This document shows positions 19,653 through 26,701 of a DNA stretch of 31,855 nucleotides, one piece after another. The position numbers were made by a program, and so were the translations under genes. The notes beneath the pieces are model-generated. The model made no database searches. It was not told the origin of the DNA and saw only the letters and a program-made list of their open reading frames with translations. Within the stretch, counting starts at the first letter, position 1. Every line of letters starts with the position of its first letter. This DNA is from JBKPCD01 sp046727175 (lineage in GTDB: Bacteria; Acidobacteriota; Vicinamibacteria; Vicinamibacterales; 2-12-FULL-66-21): NCBI GenBank assembly GCA_046727175.1, contig JBKPCD010000141.1, positions 1 to 31,855 on the forward strand, written 5' to 3'.

Positions 19653-19916
19653 TCAGCGCTTGCGGCCTTTCGATCGCTTGCTGCGCCTAGCCCGGCGCTT
19701 CTGCTGCGGAGGGATTTCGAAGGTCATGTTGGGTTGCTCGCATGGAATCTTCTTCAAAAGTACGTATGCCACTCCCATTTCGGCAAGTGCCTTCCTGTAC
19801 TTGAGTTGCTGCGCGAGACTAAGTTGGGGGTTCTCCTTCAGACTCGCTTTAAGGTTGTCAATTCCTCCCTCCAAGTTTTCCTTACAAGTTTTGAGGTTCA
19901 GCTTTACTGTCGGCAT
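19653..19916 (-). CDS. Small basic protein of unknown function, possible RiPP precursor
   Basis: 87 residues, preceded by CGGAGG (19926-19921) 4 nt before ATG 19916. The first 70 residues are mixed helical (KENLEGGIDNLKASLKEN, AQQLKYRKALAEMGVAYVLL), with C11 and C59. The last 16 are almost all Lys, Arg, Ser and Gly. The DNA is visibly poorer in GC than its neighbours and uses A/T-ending codons (AAA, ATT, CTT), suggesting acquired DNA. It sits between kinase 4 (43 bp upstream) and SagB (28 bp downstream), all in one direction. The position suits a precursor or partner of SagB, but the C-terminus is basic rather than Cys/Ser/Thr-rich, so a nucleic-acid-binding or adaptor protein is equally possible. 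I do not recognise the family. Confidence 0.7.
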   Translation of the reverse strand: MPTVKLNLKTCKENLEGGIDNLKASLKENPQLSLAQQLKYRKALAEMGVAYVLLKKIPCEQPNMTFEIPPQQKRRARRSKRSKGRKR

Positions 19917-19959
19917 ACGGCCTCCGTTTTAAAGGATTCAGCCCGCCCGTCAGGGCGCC

Positions 19960-22521
19960 TCACAACCCTAACCGCTTCAGCAGCTGGTCAAACCGGGGGT
20001 CCGAACGGAGTGGATCCCACCGCGGATCCACCTTCATCCAAAGGATTCGGCGTGCCTTGATGTTCATGGCCTCATGCAGATGCCGAAAAGCGTCGTCGAA
20101 ACGGCCCAGTCTCGTATAAACGAGAGAAAAGAGTTCTGGTGAAACCTCCTCGGACGTGGACAGTCGATCGAGCCCTGCCAGCGCTTCAGCCGTTCGTCCG
20201 GCTGCCGCGTGGGCACTGGCGATCTCTGCCTCGGCGTAGGCTTCACCAGCAGAGGAGTCACGCAGCTTCTGAAACTCGGCGATGGCCTCGTTGAATCTTC
20301 CTGTGGCTGCGAAGATGCGTCCCAACCTTGTGTGTACCGCGTTCGGATTTGCAGCGCGACCCTCGAGCGCCCGCGCCATCGTTTCCGCCTCCGAGAATCG
20401 ATCGGCATATTGGAGCATCGACACGAGCTCGAGATCAGCAGTGTTCGAGTATGGATCCAGCCGCCGTGCCTCTTCCAGTTGTTCGAGGGCCTCGGCGACT
20501 CGCGCGCGCGCGGCGAGAAAGTGCGCATAACGTATCCGCGCGAAATCGTAGCTTGTACTGAGCGAAGTCGCGCGGCGAAAAGCGTTCTCGGCGGTGCCCC
20601 AATCCCAATCCAACTGGAACGCGACCTCTGCGAGGACCGCGTGAGCCTCGGCGAGCGAGGGATCGAGTTCGAGCGCCTTCCGTGCCGCCAACCTCGCGAG
20701 CGGTCCGTTAACGGACCACTCCGATCTTCTTGCTCCGCTTCCGAGGTCCAGATAGACGTGACCCAGCGCGCCGTAAGCGGGCGCAAATGAACTATCCAAC
20801 TGGACTGCGCGCTCGAATTCGGCACGGGCGTTTTCCAGGTCCGATCGGCTCGCCCTTGCAAGGGAGTACAAACCACGTGCGTAGGCGTCATACGCTTGAG
20901 TGCTGGCTGTAGCGGGCCGGCGGAGTTGTGTGACGATGCGCGGCCGCACTTCGACGTTCACCGCACTGGCGATCGACAGCGCACTGGCATGCCGAAGAGA
21001 CGCCAGATTCACTCTCGACACCTGGAACGTCTGGGCCCAGCTCGGAGAATCGCTTCCGGCCTGAAACAGGCGGAGTTTGACCTCGAGCTCGTCTCCAATC
21101 TGGGAGACCGTTCCGCCAACAACAGCCGCGGCCCTGAGCCGGTTCGTCACTTCAGGCATCGTGAGCCCCGCCGATTTCGCGTTGACTGCCGATTGCGGTG
21201 AGCTCACCCTGAGCGTATCGATCATCGCGAGGCTTTGATAGATCTCGTCGGTGATCGCGTGCGCGATGTGGCTCTCGACTCCAAGCCCTGCGTCGAGAGG
21301 GAGGAGCACAACCAACGGAGGTCGAGTGCTCGATCCGCGCAGGATCGGCCACGTGACGACGGCAGCTACCAGCGCGAGGACCATCGCCGCTGCCATCAGC
21401 ACAACACGCAAGTCGAACCCGCGCCGCGCCGCCAGTGCCGCTTCCAGCTCGCCGACGCTGGCGTATCGATCTTTGGGATCGGGCGCAATCGCGCGCTCGA
21501 CGACGCGCACGAACCACGCCGGGGCGCCCGGTGCAGCATCGCGCAGCCGCTGCCGGCGCCCGTGGGCATGCGCGTCGCGAAGCTCGTCGTACGTGCGTCC
21601 GCGAACTGGATAGTCGTTCGTGACCAGGTGATAGAGCAGGACGCCGAGACTGTAGATGTCGCTGCGGACCGATGCCTCCGCGCCGGCCAGGACCTCGGGC
21701 GCCGTGTACAACGGCGTACCCGTCAACCGCAGGGGCCTGGCGTTTTCGTCTCTGAGCGCCTGGCCCGCACCGAAGTCCATCAGGACGATCCGTCCGCCGT
21801 CTTCCCGCATGACGTTCTGGGGCTTCACGTCGCGATGAACGAGGCCGACGGCGTGCACTGCCGAGAGCGCCTGACACAAATCCTGACCGATGAGCGCGGC
21901 TTCGCGTGCGCTGCGCACGCCCTCGGTCGAGAGAATCTGCTCGAGGGTCTTCCCTCGGACGAACTCCATGCAGATTCCGACGCGCCCGTCCCACGGCTCC
22001 GCGGCGTGCACCGTCACGACATTCGGATGGCGCACGCGTGCCAGGACGCGGGCCTCGTCCACGATTCGCTCCTGCTGCTGATCGTGGCGAAGCATCTTCA
22101 GCGCCACTTCGCGACACAAATGCGCATCGAACGCGCGATAGACGTCGCCGAACGCGCCCCGACCGATGCACTCGAGCAGCTCGAAGCGCCCCCACTGCTC
22201 CGTCTGCGTCAGCTGGTCGTCGTCTGCCGTCTTGGGGCGCAGCGGGACGACATCTCGCTGGACCTCCGCCAGGCGTAAGACGGGTTGAGCTGGAATACGA
22301 CTCGCAAGGACCCTTGCACTGCGGTAAAGCGCGTCTTCGTCAATCGACCTCATCTCGCGGCGCTGGACGTCGGAGATTCGCGCGAGGATCTGCAGCTGTC
22401 GAATCAGCGCGTGATCGCGCTCGTCATCGAATTGCGCGTCGATCGCGTCCCAATCCAGATCGCTCGTGCCGTCAGCGACCAGGTCGACGACGGTTTTCAA
22501 CGCCGCACGCCGCGCTGTCAT
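19960..22521 (-). CDS. Transmembrane Ser/Thr protein kinase with TPR tail (kinase 4)
   Basis: 853 residues. An N-terminal region of about 110 residues precedes the kinase domain (112-365): GRGAFGDV (120-127), K142, HRDVKPQN (229-236), DFG (249-251), APE (274-276). A membrane helix follows at about 372-394 (VVLMAAAMVLALVAAVVTWPIL), then a TolB/FlgO-like domain (400-530) and TPRs to the end, closing with the family signature DPRWDPLRSDPRFDQLLKRLGL. The start overlaps the sigma-factor stop in ATGA (22521-22518), so sigma and kinase are coupled; a link between kinase signalling and that sigma factor is a reasonable inference. The 43-bp gap to the small protein gene suggests continued transcription into SagB. 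Confidence 0.92.
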   Translation of the reverse strand: MTARRAALKTVVDLVADGTSDLDWDAIDAQFDDERDHALIRQLQILARISDVQRREMRSIDEDALYRSARVLASRIPAQPVLRLAEVQRDVVPLRPKTADDDQLTQTEQWGRFELLECIGRGAFGDVYRAFDAHLCREVALKMLRHDQQQERIVDEARVLARVRHPNVVTVHAAEPWDGRVGICMEFVRGKTLEQILSTEGVRSAREAALIGQDLCQALSAVHAVGLVHRDVKPQNVMREDGGRIVLMDFGAGQALRDENARPLRLTGTPLYTAPEVLAGAEASVRSDIYSLGVLLYHLVTNDYPVRGRTYDELRDAHAHGRRQRLRDAAPGAPAWFVRVVERAIAPDPKDRYASVGELEAALAARRGFDLRVVLMAAAMVLALVAAVVTWPILRGSSTRPPLVVLLPLDAGLGVESHIAHAITDEIYQSLAMIDTLRVSSPQSAVNAKSAGLTMPEVTNRLRAAAVVGGTVSQIGDELEVKLRLFQAGSDSPSWAQTFQVSRVNLASLRHASALSIASAVNVEVRPRIVTQLRRPATASTQAYDAYARGLYSLARASRSDLENARAEFERAVQLDSSFAPAYGALGHVYLDLGSGARRSEWSVNGPLARLAARKALELDPSLAEAHAVLAEVAFQLDWDWGTAENAFRRATSLSTSYDFARIRYAHFLAARARVAEALEQLEEARRLDPYSNTADLELVSMLQYADRFSEAETMARALEGRAANPNAVHTRLGRIFAATGRFNEAIAEFQKLRDSSAGEAYAEAEIASAHAAAGRTAEALAGLDRLSTSEEVSPELFSLVYTRLGRFDDAFRHLHEAMNIKARRILWMKVDPRWDPLRSDPRFDQLLKRLGL

Positions 22522-23222
22522 GGCTGATCCCCCGATGATGGGTGAATGTCCCGGCGCCTCGAGGCGGACATTTCGTGGGCGAGCCGCAGCACCGCCCGTT
22601 TCACCGCAGCTCGCGCGGCATTCTCCGATGCGAGTCCGAGCTGCGCTGCGATCTCACTGAATCCCAACTGCTCGTCGATACGAAGGGAGATCAGTTCTGC
22701 GTCCCGCGATTTCACGCGCTCGAGCGCGGCTTCGTACGACTCGATCTGCCGTCGGTCGAGCGCCGAGGTAGCCGCGGGTCGCTGTTCATTGAGGGGCGCG
22801 GGAACCGGTCTCGTGTTGGATGTCCGCCAATGCTCGACGACTAGATTTCGCAGGATCTTTCGCATGTAGGCGACTAACGCGCCCTGGTCACGATGGTCGA
22901 ACTCGTGGACTCGACTGAGGCCTTTCTCGACGGCCTGAAGCACGAGGTCCTGCGCGTCGGCCGTGCTCCGTAGTGATCCCGGCAAGCGGCCGGCGGCGTA
23001 CCACGTCAGGGATTTGAGGCAGCGAAGGCAGAGCGCTTCGGTCGCGTCCCGATCGCCGGCGCGGGCTCGAAGCGTCAGTTCGACTGTCGATTGCAAGCGC
23101 GGCGCGCCGGAGGCCGGCGGCTTGCCCTGCCCCTCGGCGATACACCTGGGGGTTCGCAGCAACACGGCGTCGACCGCCTGCACATTCGCGACCGGCGGCA
23201 CCCCAGTACCATCGCTGTGCAT
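22518..23222 (-). CDS. ECF-type RNA polymerase sigma factor, coupled to kinase 4
   Basis: 234 residues from ATG 23222, which has GGAGG (23235-23231) 8 nt upstream; the open frame extends to 23471 but that part runs into a repeat element and has no homology. Region 2 is at about 48-134 (TADAQDLVLQAVEKGL, FDHRDQGALVAYMRKILRNLVVEHWR). Region 4 is at about 162-215 (LERVKSRDAELISLRIDEQLGFSEIAAQLGLASENAARAAVKRA). It should direct RNA polymerase to a small regulon. No anti-sigma gene is nearby; the coupled kinase may take that regulatory place. The first 45 residues are non-conserved and probably flexible. Confidence 0.87.
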   Translation of the reverse strand: MHSDGTGVPPVANVQAVDAVLLRTPRCIAEGQGKPPASGAPRLQSTVELTLRARAGDRDATEALCLRCLKSLTWYAAGRLPGSLRSTADAQDLVLQAVEKGLSRVHEFDHRDQGALVAYMRKILRNLVVEHWRTSNTRPVPAPLNEQRPAATSALDRRQIESYEAALERVKSRDAELISLRIDEQLGFSEIAAQLGLASENAARAAVKRAVLRLAHEMSASRRRDIHPSSGDQP

Positions 23223-23328
23223 GCTGAAAGCCTCCGACCCGACACGCGCGTCGCTGTCTTCGAGAGGCGCAATCTTCCCACAGACGAGCCACGAGGCCAA
23301 TCCGGAGGAGCGCCTCGCGGGCGGATCA

Positions 23329-23539
23329 GGGCCTGTTCCTAAGAACGTTGGAATGACCTGCACCAAACAGGTCGGCGCGCGAAAAAGACGAGAAACCGGA
23401 GCACGCCAGGAAGGGCTGCCGCCTTGGCGGCTAAAAGCTGTTTTGGGACAACACGATGCGGCCGTCGGCAACCTGCCGTCAGGAGAGCCGGTAGCCGCCG
23501 GTCGGACGAATCCTTACCAGGATGCTGAAAACGCATCCT
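23329..23539 (+). repeat. Dispersed repeat with conserved ends, long copy
   Basis: It opens with GGGCCTGTTCC (23329-23339) and a GGAAT that can pair with TTCC, as in the copy at 8141. It ends ACCAGGATGC, tgaaaac, GCATCCT (to 23539). The end loop is the exact reverse complement of the loop in the other copy (gttttca). The interior of about 170 bp has several small GC-rich hairpins, for example gacctg/caggtc (23355-23373), and no gene. Confidence 0.6.
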
Positions 23540-23547
23540 GAATGGGA

Positions 23548-23611
23548 GATGGAAGATGGGGAATGGGAAAACCTATACATTTTTGCCATCTCCCATTTCC
23601 CATTTTCCATC
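23548..23611. repeat. Long imperfect inverted repeat built of atggga/gatgga units
   Basis: Arms of 21 nt (23548-23568 and 23591-23611) pair with two mismatches around a 22-nt loop. Each arm is a run of related purine-rich words (gatgga, atggg, aatggga). It directly follows the long dispersed repeat. Composition is unlike the GC-rich surroundings. Confidence 0.65.
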
Positions 23612-23705
23612 AGGCCGTCTTTCTGTCGCGGGATACTCCTGATCTCGTCGAGATGGCACGCTTCCTTGGCGGTGCCCCCGCTGCGTCTGCGTGAGTGTCG
23701 GGCGG

Positions 23706-23981
23706 TCAGCGGCTAATTGTCTCCGCAATCCGCGCGGGGTAATCCGGAAAGTACCGCTCGATGATCGGCAGCTCGAACCGGCGCAGGATGGATTCCTTGG
23801 GCTCCCGTTCCAGGAGGAACTCGAACGACGCTTCGAGCAGTCGCTCCGCACTTGCGTCGGGCGCGTACCGCGCGACATCTGAGGGGCGCACCGTCACCTC
23901 GTGGGTCGTGGATCCCCGACCGTCGTCAACGGTGACTTCGTAGACCGCTGCGTTTTTGTGCGTGATTCGAATCGTCGCCAT
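23706..23981 (-). CDS. Conserved hypothetical protein, 91 residues
   Basis: MATIRITHKNAAVYEVTVDD begins a small soluble protein with an N-terminal beta-rich half (1-35) and a helical half (RLLEASFEFLLEREPKESIL). No signal peptide or membrane segment. I recognise the general pattern of a small uncharacterised bacterial protein but cannot give a function. A 14-bp perfect palindrome lies 6 bp before the start and there is no Shine-Dalgarno sequence. It is 60 bp downstream of the permease gene on the same strand. Confidence 0.7.
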   Translation of the reverse strand: MATIRITHKNAAVYEVTVDDGRGSTTHEVTVRPSDVARYAPDASAERLLEASFEFLLEREPKESILRRFELPIIERYFPDYPARIAETISR

Positions 23982-23986
23982 GAGGT

Positions 23987-24000
23987 GTGCGGCGCCGCAC
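23987..24000. promoter_or_regulatory. 14-bp perfect palindrome before the 91-residue protein gene
   Basis: gtgcggcgccgcac is fully self-complementary and ends 6 bp before the ATG at 23981. It occupies the place of the ribosome-binding site, so it could be an operator or a small RNA hairpin; in GC-rich DNA chance is also possible. Confidence 0.3.
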
Positions 24001-24041
24001 GCGAGTATTCTCCTGCCGGAGACCGAGCGCGGGCGCGGTGT

Positions 24042-26471
24042 TCACTCCTGTCGCAGTGCGAGCGTCGGGTCGACGCTTGCCGCGCGCCATGCCGGCACGG
24101 CGCACGCGACCAACACCGACATGCCCATTACGACGGCGGCGCCGGCGTACGACACCGGGTCGGCCGGGCCGACACCAAACAACAGACTGCGCAGTCCGCG
24201 CGCGAGCAGGAACGCACCCAGCAGACCGACGACCGTGCCTGACGTGGCAAGCACGGTGCCATGCCGAAGCACCATCGCGAGCACCTGTCCAGGCCTCGCG
24301 CCGAGCGCCATGCGCAGCCCGATCTCCGCCGTCCGCCGCGCGACGACCTGCGCCATCAGTCCAAAGATCCCGACGGCCGCCAGCAACACCGCGAGCAGCG
24401 AGAAGAGGGTCAGCAGCAGCACCTGGAAGCGGCGCACGGCGAGCGACTCGCCAATCTCCGCTTCGACGGTGCTGACGGCGGTGATCGGTCCCGCAGGATC
24501 GAGCCGCCGGATTTCCGCGCGGACTGCCGGAACCAGCGCCAGCGGATTGCCGTCGGTCGCGACGAGAAGCTGCATACCTCGCCCCATCCGACCCGACGGC
24601 AGGAACGTCTCTAGCCGCGCGCCCTGGTGCATTCCACGCCGGCGCATATCGCCGGCGACGCCGACGATGGTGATCCAGGGAGTCTCCTGCGGCTGTGGAC
24701 GAGGGTCACCGAAGACCATGCGCTTGCCGACCGGATCCTGATTCGGCCAATATCGATTCGCGAACGTCTCGTTGATCACGATCGTGCGCGCGGCGCCATC
24801 CTTGTCGCGCTCATCGAAAAACCGGCCGCGCACGAGGCGGACCTGCATGGCCTCGAAGAAGCCGGGGGATACACTGTCGATTGTTGCCTCGATCTGCTCG
24901 GATGGCGGGAACGGCGGCCGATCTTCGAGCGTGAACGTACCTGAGCCCGGCGTGCTGCTCAGAAAAAGGTTCGACACGAGGCCGACGCCTCGAACGCCGG
25001 GCAGCGCGCGCACGCGCGGCAACAGCTGTTCGTAGAACTGGACCAGGTGCGCGGATTGCGGCAATCGCGTCCGCGACGCGTTGATACGCATCGTCAGGAC
25101 GTCAGCCGTCCGGAAGCCGGCTTTCGTGCCTCGCAGAGCGCCGAACGATCGCAGGAGCAGACCCGCGCCGGCGAGGAGCAGGATGGCGAGCGCGCACTGC
25201 ACGACGATCAGAGCCGATCGTGTTCGTGCCGCGGTTCGCGATCCGGCCATTCCACGTCCACTGTCGCGCAGCGCCTGCTGCAGGTCGACCCGTGACAGGC
25301 GCCACGCGGGCCATAAGCCGAACGCGAGGGCGGTCAGCGTGGTCAGACCGATGGCGAAGGCGAGCACGCCGCCGTCCAGTGCAATCTCGTCGAGCCGCGG
25401 GAGATCGCGCGGTGCGAGCGCGCGCAGTGCGCGAACGCCTCCGTATGCGGCCAGAATCCCCGTGATGCCGGCGACGGCCGCAAGGACACCCGCCTCGACC
25501 AGGAGCTGCCGAACGATGCGCCGGCGGCTGCCGCCCAGTGCTGCGCGCACCATGATCTCGCGAATGCGCGCTTCAGCGCGCGCGAGAAAGAGTCCCGCGA
25601 CGTTGACGCAGGCGATGAGCAGCACGAACCCTACGGCGCCAAGCAGGACGAGCAGCGGAGTCCTCACGTCCCCGGCGACGTGCCTCTCGAGCGGATTGAC
25701 GTACACACCGTAGCCGGCGTTGTCCACCGGGTATTGCTGCTCGAGCTGTCGGCCGACCAGTTCCATGTCGGTTTGGGCCTGCATGGGCGTGACGCCCGGC
25801 TTGAGCCGGGCAATCATCTGAAGCCAGTACCCGACGCGCGTTTTGGCGCGCTCGTTGATAACGAGCGGCGCCCAGAATTCACTGTCTTTCCTCGGAAACT
25901 CGAAGCCCGGCGGCATCACGCCGATGATGGTGAACCGACGGCCGTCGAAGTCGAGCACCTTGCCCTCTACGAGGCCGCCGCCGAAGCGCCGCTGCCACAG
26001 ACGCCATCCGATCACGACGACGGTCTCTTTGCCTGCCGCTTCTTCATCCTTTCTGAACACGCGGCCCTGGAGCGGAACGGCGCCGAGCACCTCGAAGAGC
26101 GCGGCCTCGGTATAAGCGCCTCTGATCCTCTCTGGTTCGCCGTCCGAGATCAGGTTCACCGACGGTTCGGTGAAGGCGGCGATAGAAGCGAACGAGTGGC
26201 TCATGCGCCCGTAGTCCTGGTAGTTCAGGTACGAGGCCCAGTCTTCGCGCATCTGCAGACGTCGGTTGTCCATCCAAACGCGGACGAGCTGCTCGGGCTC
26301 CTTGTACGGCAGCGGCTTCAGGATCACGCTGCGGACGACGCTGAAAAGGGCAGTGTTGGCACCGATGCCCAGGGCCAGGGTGGCGACCGCGAGGGATGCA
26401 AACCCGGGATTGAGGCGGAGTTGCCGGAAGCCGTAGCGAAGATCCGTGATCAGGCCTGACATCGTCGGCAT
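24042..26471 (-). CDS. FtsX/MacB-type ABC permease, duplicated orphan permease (ADOP) family
   Basis: 809 residues with eight predicted membrane helices, at about 22-46, 272-296, 324-345, 367-390, 419-441, 690-715, 740-765 and 775-800. The layout is two MacB-like periplasmic domains (about 50-265 and 450-685), each followed by an FtsX-type permease unit. This fused double permease of about 800 residues is typical of ADOP proteins, abundant in Acidobacteria and encoded without an adjacent ATPase. None is found here. It probably exports a compound or transmits force across the membrane with an ATPase encoded elsewhere; the substrate is unknown. ATG 26471 is chosen over ATG 26462 because GGGAGG lies 6 nt upstream. 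It is divergent from kinase 5. Confidence 0.92.
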   Translation of the reverse strand: MPTMSGLITDLRYGFRQLRLNPGFASLAVATLALGIGANTALFSVVRSVILKPLPYKEPEQLVRVWMDNRRLQMREDWASYLNYQDYGRMSHSFASIAAFTEPSVNLISDGEPERIRGAYTEAALFEVLGAVPLQGRVFRKDEEAAGKETVVVIGWRLWQRRFGGGLVEGKVLDFDGRRFTIIGVMPPGFEFPRKDSEFWAPLVINERAKTRVGYWLQMIARLKPGVTPMQAQTDMELVGRQLEQQYPVDNAGYGVYVNPLERHVAGDVRTPLLVLLGAVGFVLLIACVNVAGLFLARAEARIREIMVRAALGGSRRRIVRQLLVEAGVLAAVAGITGILAAYGGVRALRALAPRDLPRLDEIALDGGVLAFAIGLTTLTALAFGLWPAWRLSRVDLQQALRDSGRGMAGSRTAARTRSALIVVQCALAILLLAGAGLLLRSFGALRGTKAGFRTADVLTMRINASRTRLPQSAHLVQFYEQLLPRVRALPGVRGVGLVSNLFLSSTPGSGTFTLEDRPPFPPSEQIEATIDSVSPGFFEAMQVRLVRGRFFDERDKDGAARTIVINETFANRYWPNQDPVGKRMVFGDPRPQPQETPWITIVGVAGDMRRRGMHQGARLETFLPSGRMGRGMQLLVATDGNPLALVPAVRAEIRRLDPAGPITAVSTVEAEIGESLAVRRFQVLLLTLFSLLAVLLAAVGIFGLMAQVVARRTAEIGLRMALGARPGQVLAMVLRHGTVLATSGTVVGLLGAFLLARGLRSLLFGVGPADPVSYAGAAVVMGMSVLVACAVPAWRAASVDPTLALRQE

Positions 26472-26596
26472 CGGACGCCTCCCGATTTGGGAACGTGCAG
26501 CGAGTTCGTGCGAACGTCCCGGAAATGATACGGCACGTTCAATTGGAAGAGACGATCAAGGAAAGCCGGAAGTTTGCCTCCACCAACGCGAGCCGC

Positions 26597-26605
26597 TGGT
26601 ATACT
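26597..26605 (+). promoter_or_regulatory. Possible extended -10 promoter of kinase 5
   Basis: TGG followed by TATACT (26600-26605) matches an extended -10 element. No good -35 box is at 16-18 nt, as can be tolerated with an extended -10. The leader to ATG 26702 would be about 90 nt. Confidence 0.35.
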
Positions 26606-26701
26606 CCCCGCATCGTATCCAAAAAACCGTTCGAATTGGCCGAGGCTGCCGGCGGCCCTGGCTGTTCATCTCGACGAGCGGGTTCCACGCGTGATCAAAG
26701 A

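Larger units (their letters stand above)
23223..23705. other. 483-bp repeat-rich intergenic region
   Basis: No gene is supported here. It holds the long copy of the dispersed repeat (23329-23539) and, directly after it, a long imperfect hairpin (23548-23611). The promoter of the sigma-kinase 4 unit should lie in 23223-23330, but I see no convincing boxes (TTGGCC, 17 nt, GAAGAT is the best and is weak). Confidence 0.6.

Noticed and set aside
21235..22278. 347-codon plus-strand frame opposite kinase 4
   Set aside because: Shadow of the kinase domain; no start signal or homology.
23223..23471. 83-residue N-terminal extension of the sigma factor next to kinase 4
   Set aside because: It has no homology, overlaps a repeat element, and a good Shine-Dalgarno sequence marks the internal ATG at 23222.
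23329..23611. CRISPR array
   Set aside because: The repeats are inverted words without regular direct repeats and spacers, and no cas genes are near.
24261..24614. Plus-strand frames opposite the permease gene
   Set aside because: They overlap a clearly conserved membrane protein and read as low-complexity Arg/Ser-rich peptides.
26500..26550. LexA-like or other operator from the gaacgt/acgttc pair upstream of the permease
   Set aside because: The half-sites are only 6 bp, 17 bp apart, and common by chance in this composition.
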